Positions 44,078 through 54,014 of a stretch of 64,000 nt of DNA are shown piece after piece. The translations under genes and the position numbers were made by a program. The stretch is from Mytilus galloprovincialis (lineage: Eukaryota; Mollusca; Bivalvia; Mytilida; Mytilidae): NCBI RefSeq assembly GCF_965363235.1, contig NC_134849.1, positions 52,584,122 to 52,648,121 on the forward strand. Reading direction: 5' to 3'. The stretch's first letter is position 1. Every line of letters starts with the position of its first letter. The notes under the pieces are model-generated. The model was given only the letters and a program-made list of their open reading frames with translations. It had not been told where the DNA came from and searched no databases.

Positions 44078-44850
44078 CAGTCAGGGGACTTACTGAAATA
44101 AGTGATTTTTAAATCACTTATTTGAGTAGCAAATTTGAGGTTTTGTCACAAATTGGGATTTTGTAGTTTTTTCAAAATTTTAAACAAATAGGTTTAAATA
44201 ATATCTTTTAATTAGTAAAATTAAAAAATATGAACTTTTTGCTTCTTTTAAGTAGCAAGGTTTATGCCTTTGATGCTATGATTTAGCTGAAAATTCTATT
44301 TTAGTTGAAAAAATGCTATAATAATGGCTTTTCATAATGCACTGATACTTTCTTAAAAGATTTTTCACAGCAGTGGGAGTATTTTTCCTGTGAAGTTCAA
44401 GGTTTCATCTTTCAGATTATGTAATAAAATTCTACTGTTCTCAATAAAAATTTCACTGTTTGTGGGGTGTTGAAATTAGTGGGAGTTATTAAAAAAATGA
44501 TACTTAAAGAAGTGATTTTTGGGAAGGAAATTGAGGTGTGATACTTAAACAAGTGATTTTTATGTCATTATCCTAGATTCAGTACAAGGTCATCACCTGA
44601 AATGACCTGGTCATCCTAGACAACACAGATGTTGGTTCTGAAACATAATTACATGAATTAGTCCCTGGATCATTAGTATTCTATATTTAAAGCTACAATA
44701 AAATTAAATCACTTCTTCTAGTGATTAATTTGTACTACTTAAATAGGTGATTATTAAAGAAAGACAACTCTAACTTCCAACCTTTATGGAAATAATGTTA
44801 CTTGAATCAGTGATTTAGAAAATCACTTGTTTAAGTAAGTCCCCTGACTG
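44078..44850. mobile_element. TIR element CAGTCAGGGG, family member 1 (773 bp)
   Basis: The left end is CAGTCAGGGGACTTACTGAA + ATAAGTGATTTTTAAATCAC; the right end is AAATCACTTGTTTAAGTAAG + TCCCCTGACTG. ATTAC occurs directly outside both ends, a likely 5-bp target duplication. AAGTGATTT words recur inside. There is no transposase. A relative is at 59059-59783. Confidence 0.85.
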
Positions 44851-44971
44851 ATTACGGAATCTTATTTACGGACCAAATTTCACTTCCTATTTAAAGTCAG
44901 CTTATACAGTTCAAGAAAATAGGGTTCCTTGGCTTCACATGGAATTTTATCTTCGGTCCACATCTTAAACT

Positions 44972-46440
44972 AGAGGCTCTAAAGAGCCTGTGTTGCCCAC
45001 CTTGGTCTATGTGCATATCATTATAAACAAGTGAAACTGCGAGCTACTGCTCACTGATGATACCCCCGCCGCAAGTGGATAATATTAATAGTGTAAAAAT
45101 ATGCAAGTGTTCGGTAAACAGGAAGTTGTTGAGTGATGAATCTGAAAACGCATCACACGGTATAGCTGACTTATATAAATCCTGAAACCAAATTTCAGAA
45201 ATCCTTGTATTGTAGTTCCTGAGAAAAATGTGACGAAAATTTTCAACTTGGCTATCATGTGTAAAATCAGACAAGTGTTCGGTAAACAGGAAGTTGTCAA
45301 GTGATGAATCTGAAAACGCATCACACGGTATGGCTGACTTATATATAAATGTTGATACCAAATTACAGAAAGGGTGGATGTGTAGTTCCTGAGAAAAATG
45401 GGACGGACTGACTGACGGACTGACGGACGGACTGACGGACGGACTGACAGACAGAGGTAAAACAGTATACCCCCCCTTTTTTTAAAGCGGGGGTATAACA
45501 AAGGACACAGATGGATTCATGACAAAATTTTGTTTTGATGATGGTAATTATTTGCAGATCTTACTCTACTGAACATTCTTGCAGCTTACAATTGTCTCTA
45601 TCTATAATGAACCCATGAATCTATCCCAGTAGTTAAAATAGTTTGTAAAATTTTACAAGATTTACAAAATTTAGGAAAATTGTTAAAAATTGACTATAAA
45701 GGACAATACATGTAACTCCTTAAGGGGTCAAATGACCATTTTCATCATGATGTTGACTTAAATTTGTAAGTCTTACTTAGCTTTACATTATTGCTGTTTA
45801 CAGTTTATCTCTATCTATAATAATATTAATTTTAAAGATAATAACCAAAAGCTGCAAAATTTTCTTAAAATTACCAATTCAGTGGCAGCAACCCAACAAC
45901 AGGTTGCCTGATTAGTCTGGCAATTTCAAGGCAGATAGACCTTGACCCTAATGAACAAATTGAACTCGTCAGATTTGCTTTAAATGCTTTGGTTTTTGAG
46001 ATTTTAGCTAAAAACTGCATTTCACCCTATGTACTATTTTCAGCCATCTTGGTTCGCCGGGCAGGTCATCGGACACATTTTTTAAACTAGATACCCAAAT
46101 GATAATTGTGGACAAGTTTGGTTAAATTTGTCTTAAAAGTTTCAGAAGAGATTTTTGTAAAAATTACAATTAAAAATTTATGAAAAAAATGACAAAAGTT
46201 GACTATAATGGGCAGTCACTCGTTAAGGGGTCAACTGACCAATTTGGTCATGCAGACTTTTTTGTAGATCTTACTTTGCTGAACATTATTGCTGTTTACA
46301 GTTTATCACTATCCATAATAATGTTCAAGATAATAACCAAAAACTGCAAAATTTCCTTAAAATTGCCAATTCAGGGGCAGCTCGACGACGGCACAGACGA
46401 TGAGAAAAGCTCACTTGACCTTTCAGGTCAGGTGAGCTAA
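44972..46440 (+). mobile_element. AGCTCACCTG element, split by an insertion
   Basis: The left part is ACTAGAGGCTCTAAAGAGCC + TGTG...ACCTTGGTCTATGTGCA (44972-45029). The element resumes at about 45500 with ACAAAGGACACAGATGGATT + CATGACAAAATTTTG. It contains related sub-blocks around GATCTTACTTTGCTGAACAT and ACAGTTTATC, and ends AGGTCAGGTGAGCTAAAAAG. I recognise the uninterrupted form from bivalves. The open frame at 46180-46440 is a by-product. Shorter relatives lie at 51875-52200 and 60636-61345. Confidence 0.75.
45030..45499. mobile_element. Element inserted in the AGCTCACCTG element
   Basis: Its left part contains CTGATGATACCCCCGCCGC and it ends AAAGCGGGGGTATAACA, so the ends are partly complementary. 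Two ~169-bp modules share AGTGTTCGGTAAACAGGAAG and AAAACGCATCACACGGTAT (45105 and 45274). A GACGGACTGACGGACGGACT microsatellite lies near the right end. ACAA occurs at both junctions. The minus-strand frames here are by-products. Confidence 0.75.
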
Positions 46441-46649
46441 AAAGGGATATACTTTATATTTTCCCTTTCAACATTGGTCAAAATGTTCCTGAACATGGAG
46501 AGTTTCTAATTGACGGGTCCTTTATCTGCTGTCACTTTGTGAACTCTCACTTTATCAATTGGCCTATTGGTTTGACCTATGTACTTATGATTACAAGTGG
46601 GACAGGTTGCACAATAAATATTTTTTTATGATTTACAGTTCATATAAAA

Positions 46650-46795
46650 GAGAAGATGTGGTATGATTGCCAATGAGACAACTGTCCACACGAGACCAAA
46701 ATGACAGAGACAATAACAACTATATGTCACCGTATGGCCTTCAACAATGAGCAAAGCCCATACCGCATAGTTAGCTATAAAAGGCCCCGTTCATG
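46650..46795 (-). repeat. Mussel dispersed repeat M1, 3' part
   Basis: GAAGATGTGGTATGATTGCC, GTCACCGTATGGCCTTCAAC, AGCAAAGCCCATACCGCATA and TATAAAAGGCCCCG: this is the cleanest M1 tail in the window, probably a young copy. Confidence 0.88.
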
Positions 46796-47221
46796 CTTTA
46801 ATTTTGGTTTAATTGCTGTGCCTGATTTCAGAGTTTTACTTTGTCTCACTTCTAGCATTTAGCACATTCCACATCTGGGATCCCTGCATTTTTGTATTTC
46901 TGCCACCTTCTGTGTACTGAATTTTGTTCATGTAAGAAGTTTCTTCAGATTTGGTGCTTGTGGTTCCCAATAAGCTGTGATCCATTGAAGTAGATCTTTC
47001 AATTTCTTTAATTGATTCAGAATAGGTAAAAAAACCTTAGCAGAATTAATGATCAGTGAATTTTTTATTATCTCCCTTTAAAGGACACCTTTCACTGTGA
47101 AAAAGTCCACTTATTGAAAGTCAACCTTGTAGGACAGAATTTAATAGTACTTTTTCATGAAATAATGTCCAATTGAAGAACACTTTTTCACAGCATCCGA
47201 TAAATTAAAATAATATTATAG

Positions 47222-47342
47222 GGTTATTGCATGAATATTGGGGAATATTGTCTAGAGTAGAATTACGTTATTGCATGAGATTGCGAGTGCAATCAAATAT
47301 GTTCTACAAGGGACAATATTCCCCAATATTCATGCAATAACC
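47222..47342. repeat. Palindrome with 31-bp perfect arms
   Basis: The arm GGTTATTGCATGAATATTGG + GGAATATTGTC (47222-47252) is repeated exactly in complement at 47312-47342. The 59-bp loop contains GTAGAATTAC...GTTCTACAAG and a small ATTGCGAGTGCAAT hairpin. Related TTGCA / TATTGCACTAGTGCAATA phrases occur at about 47410 and 47740, so the whole 47.2-47.8 kb area may derive from one larger symmetric element. Confidence 0.93.
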
Positions 47343-47399
47343 TTATTATTGTATAGCAATATAATATTTGAAAGTTAAAATTGGTTTAAACGAAAATTC

Positions 47400-49140
47400 A
47401 TGAATTTTGAAGATTTATTGCACACTTAAATTACTTTTGGTTACTATCTGTGGGAAATATTATATTGCTATGCAATAATAATAGTTAGTAAGTCCAGAGT
47501 AATGTTTTATTGAAAAGTTTAAATTATCACTGTGTTGTTTTGTTTAGAACATGGTTTTGGCAAAGTTTAACTGCATACAATCTAATAGAGAAAATTTGAT
47601 ATTCTTTGTGAACTTTTAAATTTGTGGTTCACCTAGGCCTGTACCCATGAAAACCACGGAAATTGATATCCAAAGAATATTAATGAATCCACAGTAGATA
47701 AAGACATTGCATGACGTCATGAATTTTGAAGATTTATTGCACTAGTGCAATATTGGAATTTATTGCACGCTATATATATAACCTTTGGTTACTTTTTGTT
47801 TGAAATATTATATTGCTATTCAATAATACAAATTATTTCTTTTGTGCATGTTGTATAATATTGTTAAATGTTGATTTATCTGAATAAATATTGTTTAAAC
47901 TAAACACTTTATAAAAAATATCAGACAATTTTAAAACCAAAACAACTCTTTCTTTTTTTTCATCTTCATTCCCAGCAGGGATTGGGGAAACAAACAATCA
48001 TTTTTGCATGGCGTGATCTAAACTACCGGATAACATTGTAAATTGCACTTCAGTAGACTCTTTCAAATCTTCAATTTCAAAGCATCAATATTAACTCAAT
48101 TACAACATCTTACTTTTGTTGAAGGCGGTTACTATATGGTAGAATTGAGTAGAAAAAAAAGAAAAAACGAATAGAAAATAGGGGTTGTATGCAAGCAAAG
48201 CTTAGATTTTTGTAAAAAAAAAACCAGAGACTTTTAATTAGGTTGATCTATTACAGATTTTCATTGTGATTAAGTCACTAAAATAAGTATTATGTTAATT
48301 ATGCCAGCATTTATTGTTTACAAAGAGTCCTACAGAACTTTAAATTAAACTAGAACCCAGGTCCATGACTGAATTAAAGTATATATAACTATGCACAAGC
48401 CTTATTTTAGTATTAGTATTGTCATCTGATAAAGTCATGCCGATTATAAGATACACAGTTTTCTCTGCTTTCAAATCTCTCTGTTTGAACCCGTCGAATT
48501 GGAACTTATCAATTATTGGTAATATTAATTATTTGGAAAACAAAAGGTCCTGGAATGGAGTATTTTTTAATCAACAGCATTGTCCTGTATTAGTTATAAA
48601 TAAAGTTGAATTCTTTGATTCGCTGTTTTACGTCATGCCCGCTAACAAATTGAAAACTGTACCTATAAGCCTTATTTTTAGTCCAGATTTTTAGTATTCG
48701 TATATTGTTATCTTAGAAAGTCTTACTGATTAAAATACTACAATAGGTAACAATTTGACAATTTAGTAGTGTCAACCCTGTGAATTGTGATTATGACCTG
48801 TGTATATAGCATATGTATTAATCCTGAATACACCGTTTGGTGGTGCGCCTGTCAGATGCGAAAAGTACAGATAAGGTAATAGGTAACAGGTGAATATACT
48901 ATTGGTATCGTATCTGACTTGACGCGTAACTTCTTAATTAAGCCAAAGGTGTACTTGAATAGGTCTATATTTTTGTAGTACATGTATTGTTTTAATGAAT
49001 AACTTTATTTCTGAATTTTAAATTGTTTTTTTTTTTAAACTGTGTAAGAGAAATTATTGCTCTATTTAATAAGCATTGAACAGTTGACATTATTGTGGTC
49101 AAGCAAATGACAAAAAATATTCTGAATCCAGATTTTCCTC
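47400..49140. other. No supported gene; unidentified open frame at 48419-48694
   Basis: Phrases around GAATTTTGAAGATTTATTGC occur twice (about 47402 and 47728), as do GCAATAATA/CAATAATAC ends. At 48419-48694 a 91-codon + strand frame with varied composition (NWNLSIIGNINYLENKRSWN inside) begins after GTATTAGTATTG; similar words recur after its stop. I do not recognise it and see no splice sites; I leave it unassigned. Confidence 0.3.
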
Positions 49141-49152
49141 ATACCTGTCACT

Positions 49153-49272
49153 AGCTGCGGAACCGTAGCTCTTAGGTCCTTATGTTATTTTTTGACTATT
49201 TGCGGACGATCTATGGTCCGTAAATAGTCAAAAAATAACATAAGGACCTAAAGGAGCTACGGTTCCGCAGCT
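49153..49272. repeat. Palindrome with ~56-bp arms and 8-bp loop
   Basis: The left arm (49153-49207) starts AGCTGCGGAACCGTAGCTC and ends TTGACTATTTGCGGAC; the right arm (49216-49272) is its complement except one mismatch and two extra bases. The loop is GATCTATG. ACCTGTCACT stands directly outside each side (49143-49152; 49274-49283), which looks like a target duplication of an inserted element. Confidence 0.93.
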
Positions 49273-49436
49273 AACCTGTCACTAGCTGCATGTCAGGTAA
49301 GCTGAGGATTTCCAAACCGAAGTGGTTCGTCTGAGAAAGGTGGAGTTTACAGAATAGGTGACGGGTACCAGGTCTGTGGATGAAACAAACATCCTCACCT
49401 TCAAACTGTTTTTTTAGTTCAACTTCTACTACTTAC

Positions 49437-49698
49437 GAGGGGGAGGACAGGGGTAAGGGAGACAGGGAGAAAGGGGGTAGGAGAAAGGAGAAAGGAGAGG
49501 AAGGCTGGGAGAAAGGAGAAAAAGTTGGAGAAAGGAGAAAAAATTAAATATCTCTCCTTTTAAAATTTTTTCTAATATTTCAAGAAAAAATATTCCAAAA
49601 GGAGATGTTTTATTCTAATGGGAGAAAGGAGAACGGGGGTAGGAGAAAGGAGAAGAGGGGTGGGAGAAGGGAGAAGGGTCCCCCCTGTCCTCCCCCTC
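49437..49698 (+). mobile_element. Polypurine MITE, 262 bp
   Basis: Exact 17-bp terminal inverted repeats GAGGGGGAGGACAGGGG / CCCCTGTCCTCCCCCTC are flanked by ACTTAC on both sides (49431-49436; 49699-49704), a 6-bp target duplication. The interior is mainly GGAGAAAGGAGAA-type purine repeats either side of an AT-rich centre (about 49540-49610). There is no coding sequence. The long purine strand could form triplex or G-rich structures. Confidence 0.9.
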
Positions 49699-49709
49699 AC
49701 TTACAGTCA

Positions 49710-49989
49710 GTGATCAACGATCATCAACACATGTATGCAGTGCGATAGATGAACGTCTGTTATCCAAATGCAATCAGGGAACCAGTTCAGGTAAGACAAA
49801 CTGGTTGTGACCTTGAACTTGAAGATGCAGAGCTTAAAATTCTGAACGAAAACTTGACAGTACGGCGGTAGCCTGTTGTTGAAATGATTTCAATATATAT
49901 GGTCCTATATGGTAAACATTTAGTTAAAACAAGTGTGAGAGTATAATTTACGTTTAAAGAGGGACTAGTTTTTTGGTTTTTGTTTTGGT

Positions 49990-50020
<31 letters not shown>

Positions 50021-50485
50021 GGTGGTCATTAAGTGTGAAGTGGGTGGTAAAGGTGGTGGTGCTTGCACTGAATAAGCATGAAATAAGACATAATTTCACG
50101 TTAAAAGTTTTCTGTCATCATGTCATGAACGGTGCACGAAAAAAAATACTTTGGTGTGAACCTTTTTCTGACTGAGTCGCTGCTTCTTGTATATATTAAC
50201 TTTACGTTTGACTTGATATTCCCGATTTAGTATACACATTTATGATATAATTTGTTTACAGTTTTTAAAAAGTATTTCTTGACAATCCCTGCCAATTTAA
50301 GCGTTTGAATTTTACAGGAGATTTAATTATACAAAATTTATAAGCATTTGAAAATCTTGTAAGACAGAACGTCAAATAAAAAAGTTAAAACACATAGAAA
50401 CTAAAATAAAAACACGACAATCACTTAGCACAAAAATAACCATTTACCATCCTCTGTCTCAGAAAGGTATAGATAAGTGACCTAG
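49710..50485. other. No supported gene; long G run
   Basis: A G run of about 22 bases lies at about 50000-50021 in a T/G-rich patch. The 93-codon minus-strand frame through it (proline run) is composition-driven. Confidence 0.35.
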
Positions 50486-50489
50486 CTAC

Positions 50490-50580
50490 CAATTGGTTTT
50501 ATGGGGGTCTAGGATGAAAAATTTTGTCCTGCATTCTATTAGTGTATTTTTCACTCTATCCGGTCCTGCCTTTTTTGTAT
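50490..50580 (+). mobile_element. Poly-G MITE, partial copy 3
   Basis: AGCTACCAATTGGTTTTATG, GGGGTCTAGGATGAAAAATT + TTGTCCTGC and CGGTCCTGCCTTTTT match the left half of 13613-13900. The right half is replaced by an M2 tail at 50583. Confidence 0.7.
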
Positions 50581-50582
50581 GA

Positions 50583-50690
50583 AAATTGAGAATGGAAATG
50601 GGGAATGTGTAAAAAAGACAGCAACCCGGCTACCAGGAGAGCAGAAACCATCAAAAGGCAACTAATGGGTCTTCAACATAACGAAAAACG
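50583..50690 (-). repeat. Mussel dispersed repeat M2, fragment
   Basis: AAATTGAGAATGGAAATGGG, ACAGCAACCCGGCTACCAGG and CTAATGGGTCTTCAACATAA are the M2 tail in complement. It abuts the truncated poly-G MITE directly. Confidence 0.75.
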
Positions 50691-50879
50691 AACAAAACTT
50701 CATATTGTATATATATGCTCCAGACCATATGCATGAGTATTTGGATGGTACACCTATATTCGTGTGGTCGGACCATATGTGTATGGTCACACCAATATTT
50801 ATGAGTGTACTCGTACAGTCTAGTTAGGACTAACTGGCCCCTTTATGTATTTGGACCATAGGTATTAATTTTAGACAAA

Positions 50880-50942
50880 CATTCATCCAGAAAAGCGCTT
50901 TGGACGCAATAAATTATTAAACGTGTTGTTTTCAATTTTTTA
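50880..50942 (+). repeat. Dispersed repeat M3, 3' fragment
   Basis: TTCATCCAGAAAAGCGCTTT, GGACGCAATAAATTATTAAA and GTGTTGTTTTCAATTTTTT match M3. Confidence 0.7.
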
Positions 50943-51169
50943 CATCACTGCATGGGTCAATACCTCTGCTGGTGGACTATCAGTCCCCGAGGGTATCATC
51001 AGCTCAGAAGTCAGTATTTCGGAACTGACATGATTTAACAAACTTTACTAAAATTGTCGGTCTACAAATTTTGAAATTATTAAGAAACTTAGGTTTTAAC
51101 TCCCTCAGGCAAAGTTGGCTTTAGACATGTTAGATGAATTTGGCTATAGATTTTAGGTATTTTTGACAT

Positions 51170-51305
51170 ATAGCTCTTCAATGGTTTTGGTACTTATACA
51201 TCTTCGGAGTTCAAATGTTTGGCTTTGAGCGTTCCTGATGAAGGTAAATCCAGAAAAGTGCTTCGGACGCAATAAATTATTTAAGGTGTTAATTGTTTTC
51301 AATTT
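51170..51305 (+). repeat. Dispersed repeat M3
   Basis: CTCTTCAATGGTTTTGGTAC, CATCTTCGGAGTTCAAATGT, TTTGGCTTTGAGCGTTCCTG and CCAGAAAAGTGCTTCGGACG show the longer M3 form, comparable with 26840-26975. Confidence 0.75.
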
Positions 51306-51309
51306 TTTT

Positions 51310-51870
51310 TTTTATCAAAATCTGTTATTGAATATATTATAAAAACACACAAATTAATATTATGACAATTAGATGAATAAAGTGAAATATATCATCATAT
51401 CACCAACCCTTAAATAATCTGGAAACAACTATTTAATATTTGAGTAACAAAGCTACCTTTATTTATTCTTGCACTAGTTTTTGATGCATTTTATTATATT
51501 TTCTCTATGTGTTTTCAAGGGATTTTGTATAGTTTTTGACCAGTATCTGTGACGTTTTTGAAAAGTTCCTACATCTTCTAAAATATTTTCTTCCAACTTT
51601 ATGTTTATTCTGATACATGTAACTACAATTTCAGCCAGCATAATTAAATCTCCTGTATAAACTGACATGCTAAATGCACAGGAGCTTAACAGAATAAAGC
51701 TGTGATTTATAATGATACTGATCTACAACATTTTAGGGTCAGACAAATTTAATGCTTGATTGGGAGCAATTATTTGTGGTCACTTAAACTGAAGAAATTT
51801 ATTGGCTTTAATTGATTGACCATGTGCAGCTGGTAAGCACATAATCAGCTGATTTACTAAAACAACATTG
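51310..51870. other. No supported gene
   Basis: AT-rich sequence. A minus-strand open frame of 64 codons at about 51474-51668 lacks supporting splice sites or similarity. Confidence 0.3.
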
Positions 51871-51874
51871 ATTA

Positions 51875-52200
51875 CCTTGAATATTATTATGGATAGAGAT
51901 AATTTTTAACAGCAATAAGGTTCAGCAAAGTAAGATCTACAATTAGGTCAACATGACCAGAGTTATAGTCTATTTAAATATTTTTTTGGTAAATTTTTGT
52001 AATCTGAAACTACTGGTCCAAATACATGAAATACAATACAATACAATATACAATATGGAATCAAAGAAGTAGGGGCAATGAAGGTCATTTTTTTTTCGAT
52101 CAAATTTTGCCTATTATCTTGAAAACTAAAATAGATAGAGAGAAACTTTAAAAAATGCAAAAATGATCAGAAAAAATACTCTTTTGTGTTTGGATCAAGA
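51875..52200 (-). repeat. AGCTCACCTG element, internal fragment
   Basis: GAATATTATTATGGATAGAG, CAGCAATAAGGTTCAGCAAA and GTAAGATCTAC are the complement of blocks in 45500-46440. Confidence 0.55.
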
Positions 52201-52604
52201 GCTAAATAAGATTATGAAGATAGAGAGAAACTAAACAGATTTCATTGATCAGCAATATATTTATGATACAATTTTTTTTTATTAAAGATCTATTAAGAAA
52301 CATACACATGTAAGATCAATTAAATCATCTGGAGAAGGTATGCACATGTATATATACAACTCCTCTAAATTTAACTCAACACTGTATTGGTTATAAAAAA
52401 GTTAAAGGATAAAATCGTGCATTCTTGATATTAATAAATCGAATGTTCAATGTTGCCAAATCGTTATATTTGATCTGTCAACCTATAAATATTTAGGTAT
52501 ACTAAGCAGGAAAAGGAAAAGAGAAATAAAATAATATTAGAAAATTTGCAAAATTGATATTAAAATGAGTGAAAGTTGTATAAATAAACGTACAACTATC
52601 CTAA

Positions 52605-52770
52605 GACCATCATAAGACACCTCTTGTGTAGTCCTAACTTTATGACCAATATAAAGAGATGTCCCAATTTAGGACTGCTTTGTGAAACCCACATAGGACG
52701 AAGATATGTCGTAAGACCATCCTAAGACATGTCTTAGTCCTAAGACAGCTTCGTGAAACTGGCCCCTGCA
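52605..52770 (-). repeat. Dispersed repeat GGCCAGTTTCACGAAGC
   Basis: Read on the minus strand it begins GGGGCCAGTTTCACGAAGCT and repeats GTCTTAGGA/CATGTCTTAGGATGGTCTT words, with a second GGGTTTCACAAAGCAG inside. Paired forward and complement words (CCTAAGACCATC / GATGGTCTTAGG) give it partial self-complementarity. This type is common in marine invertebrates. Confidence 0.6.
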
Positions 52771-52789
52771 CTTTATCATGTTTATCGGA

Positions 52790-52850
52790 CGCGTTAGACC
52801 ACTTGACCACCTGGGCTTCACAAAAATAAAGCTTTCCGATGGCCGGGTCC
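52790..52850 (-). repeat. tRNA-like fossil
   Basis: On the minus strand, GGTGGTCAAGTGGTCTAACG + CGTCCGAT resembles the A-box half of a serine/leucine-type tRNA (GTGGCCGAGTGG...). No B box follows in place; the GGGGCCAGTTTCACG repeat is there instead. It is a SINE head or tRNA pseudogene, not a functional tRNA. Confidence 0.35.
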
Positions 52851-52982
52851 CTGTGTTTCCTTTCCTCCTCAGTTTTTATTTAACGTTGTAATACAGTCAG
52901 TACATGATATATATAAGGCATGAACATGGGATATATATTTGTATGATCTGTTAGTCAAATGGGTTTTGTTAAAATATACTTT

Positions 52983-54010
52983 TTATACGCCCGTCAAAAT
53001 TTTGACGGGACGTATTATGGTATACAAATGTTTGGTGTCCGTCCGTCTGTCCGTCCGTCAGTCCGGCGTAAACATGTCGCACTGTAACTTGAGAACGACT
53101 TATCCAAATTTCATGAAACTTAATATAGTTGTTTCTTATGATGGTCAAATGATCTGTATACTTTTTGGTGAAAATAAGATTTAAACTTTTTGAGTTACGG
53201 CACTTTATAACTAAAACAAGGGTGTGTTTTTTTCACATGTCGCACTGTATCTCAAAAGCGATTCTTGATTATGACTTAAAACTTTAAACACTTCTTAGTT
53301 ATATTAATCTCAATATCTGTATACTTTTTGGAGTTGATTCAAAATTTCATTTTTGAGTTATTGAGTATTTTGTAAAAAAGGGGGAGGGTTTTTTTTACAT
53401 GTCGCGCCATATCTCAAAACTATTTAAGATTATTGCTTAAAACTTTACACATGTCTTTGTTATATTAATCTAAAGATCTGTATACTTTTTGGTGATGATT
53501 CAAAATTTCATTTTTGAGTTATTGAGTATTTTTTAAAAAAGGGGGAGTTTTTTTTTACATGTGCCGTATCTCAAAAACGATTTTTGATTATTGCTTAAAA
53601 CTTTACACACTTCTTTGTTATATTAATCTATAGATCTGTATACTTTTTGGTGATTATTCAAAATTTTATTTTTGAGTTATTGAGTATTTTGTAAAACGGG
53701 GAGGGTTTTTTACATGTCACGCCATATCTCAAAAATAATTTATGGTTATTGCTTAAAACTTTACACACTTCTTTGTTATATTAATCTAAAGATCTGTATA
53801 CTTTTTGGTTTTGATTCAAAATTTTATTTTGGTAATATTTAGTTTTTTGTAAAAAAAAAAAACAGGGTGGGGGGTTTCACATGTCCCGTCGTGTCTCTAA
53901 AACGATATATGGTTATTGCTTAAAACTTTCTCAGAAACTATTTATGATTATTGCATAAGACTTCCACATAAGACGTCGGGCGTATCATGCGCTCATGGCG
54001 CAGCTGTTTA
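52983..54010 (+). mobile_element. CCCGTCAAAATTTTGACGGG module-array element
   Basis: It opens with a perfect 20-bp palindrome (CCCGTCAAAATTTTGACGGG, 52991-53010) and a GTCCGTCCGTCTGTCCGTCC tract. Five to six modules of about 160 bp follow, anchored by ACATGTCGC and ATCTGTATACTTTTTGG. It ends near GACGTCGGGCGTATCATGCG and CTCATGGCGCAGCTG. The 81-codon frame over the start is a by-product. I recognise this family from mussels. Confidence 0.85.
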
Positions 54011-54014
54011 TTCA

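Noticed and set aside
45044-45501. Two overlapping minus-strand proteins with repeated IPCDAFSDSS
   Set aside because: They are translations of two 169-bp modules and a GACGGACT microsatellite.
46180-46440. 86-codon + strand protein
   Set aside because: It lies fully within the right end of the AGCTCACCTG element.
48419-48694. 91-codon frame as a gene
   Set aside because: The composition is varied and it may be worth a database search, but there is no recognisable family, splice site or neighbouring exon. It is noted under the gene-free stretch only.
49787-50068. Proline-rich minus-strand protein
   Set aside because: The proline run is the translation of a long G homopolymer on the + strand.
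52790-52850. Functional tRNA-Ser/Leu gene on the minus strand
   Set aside because: Only an A-box-like half is present; the T-arm position is occupied by another repeat.
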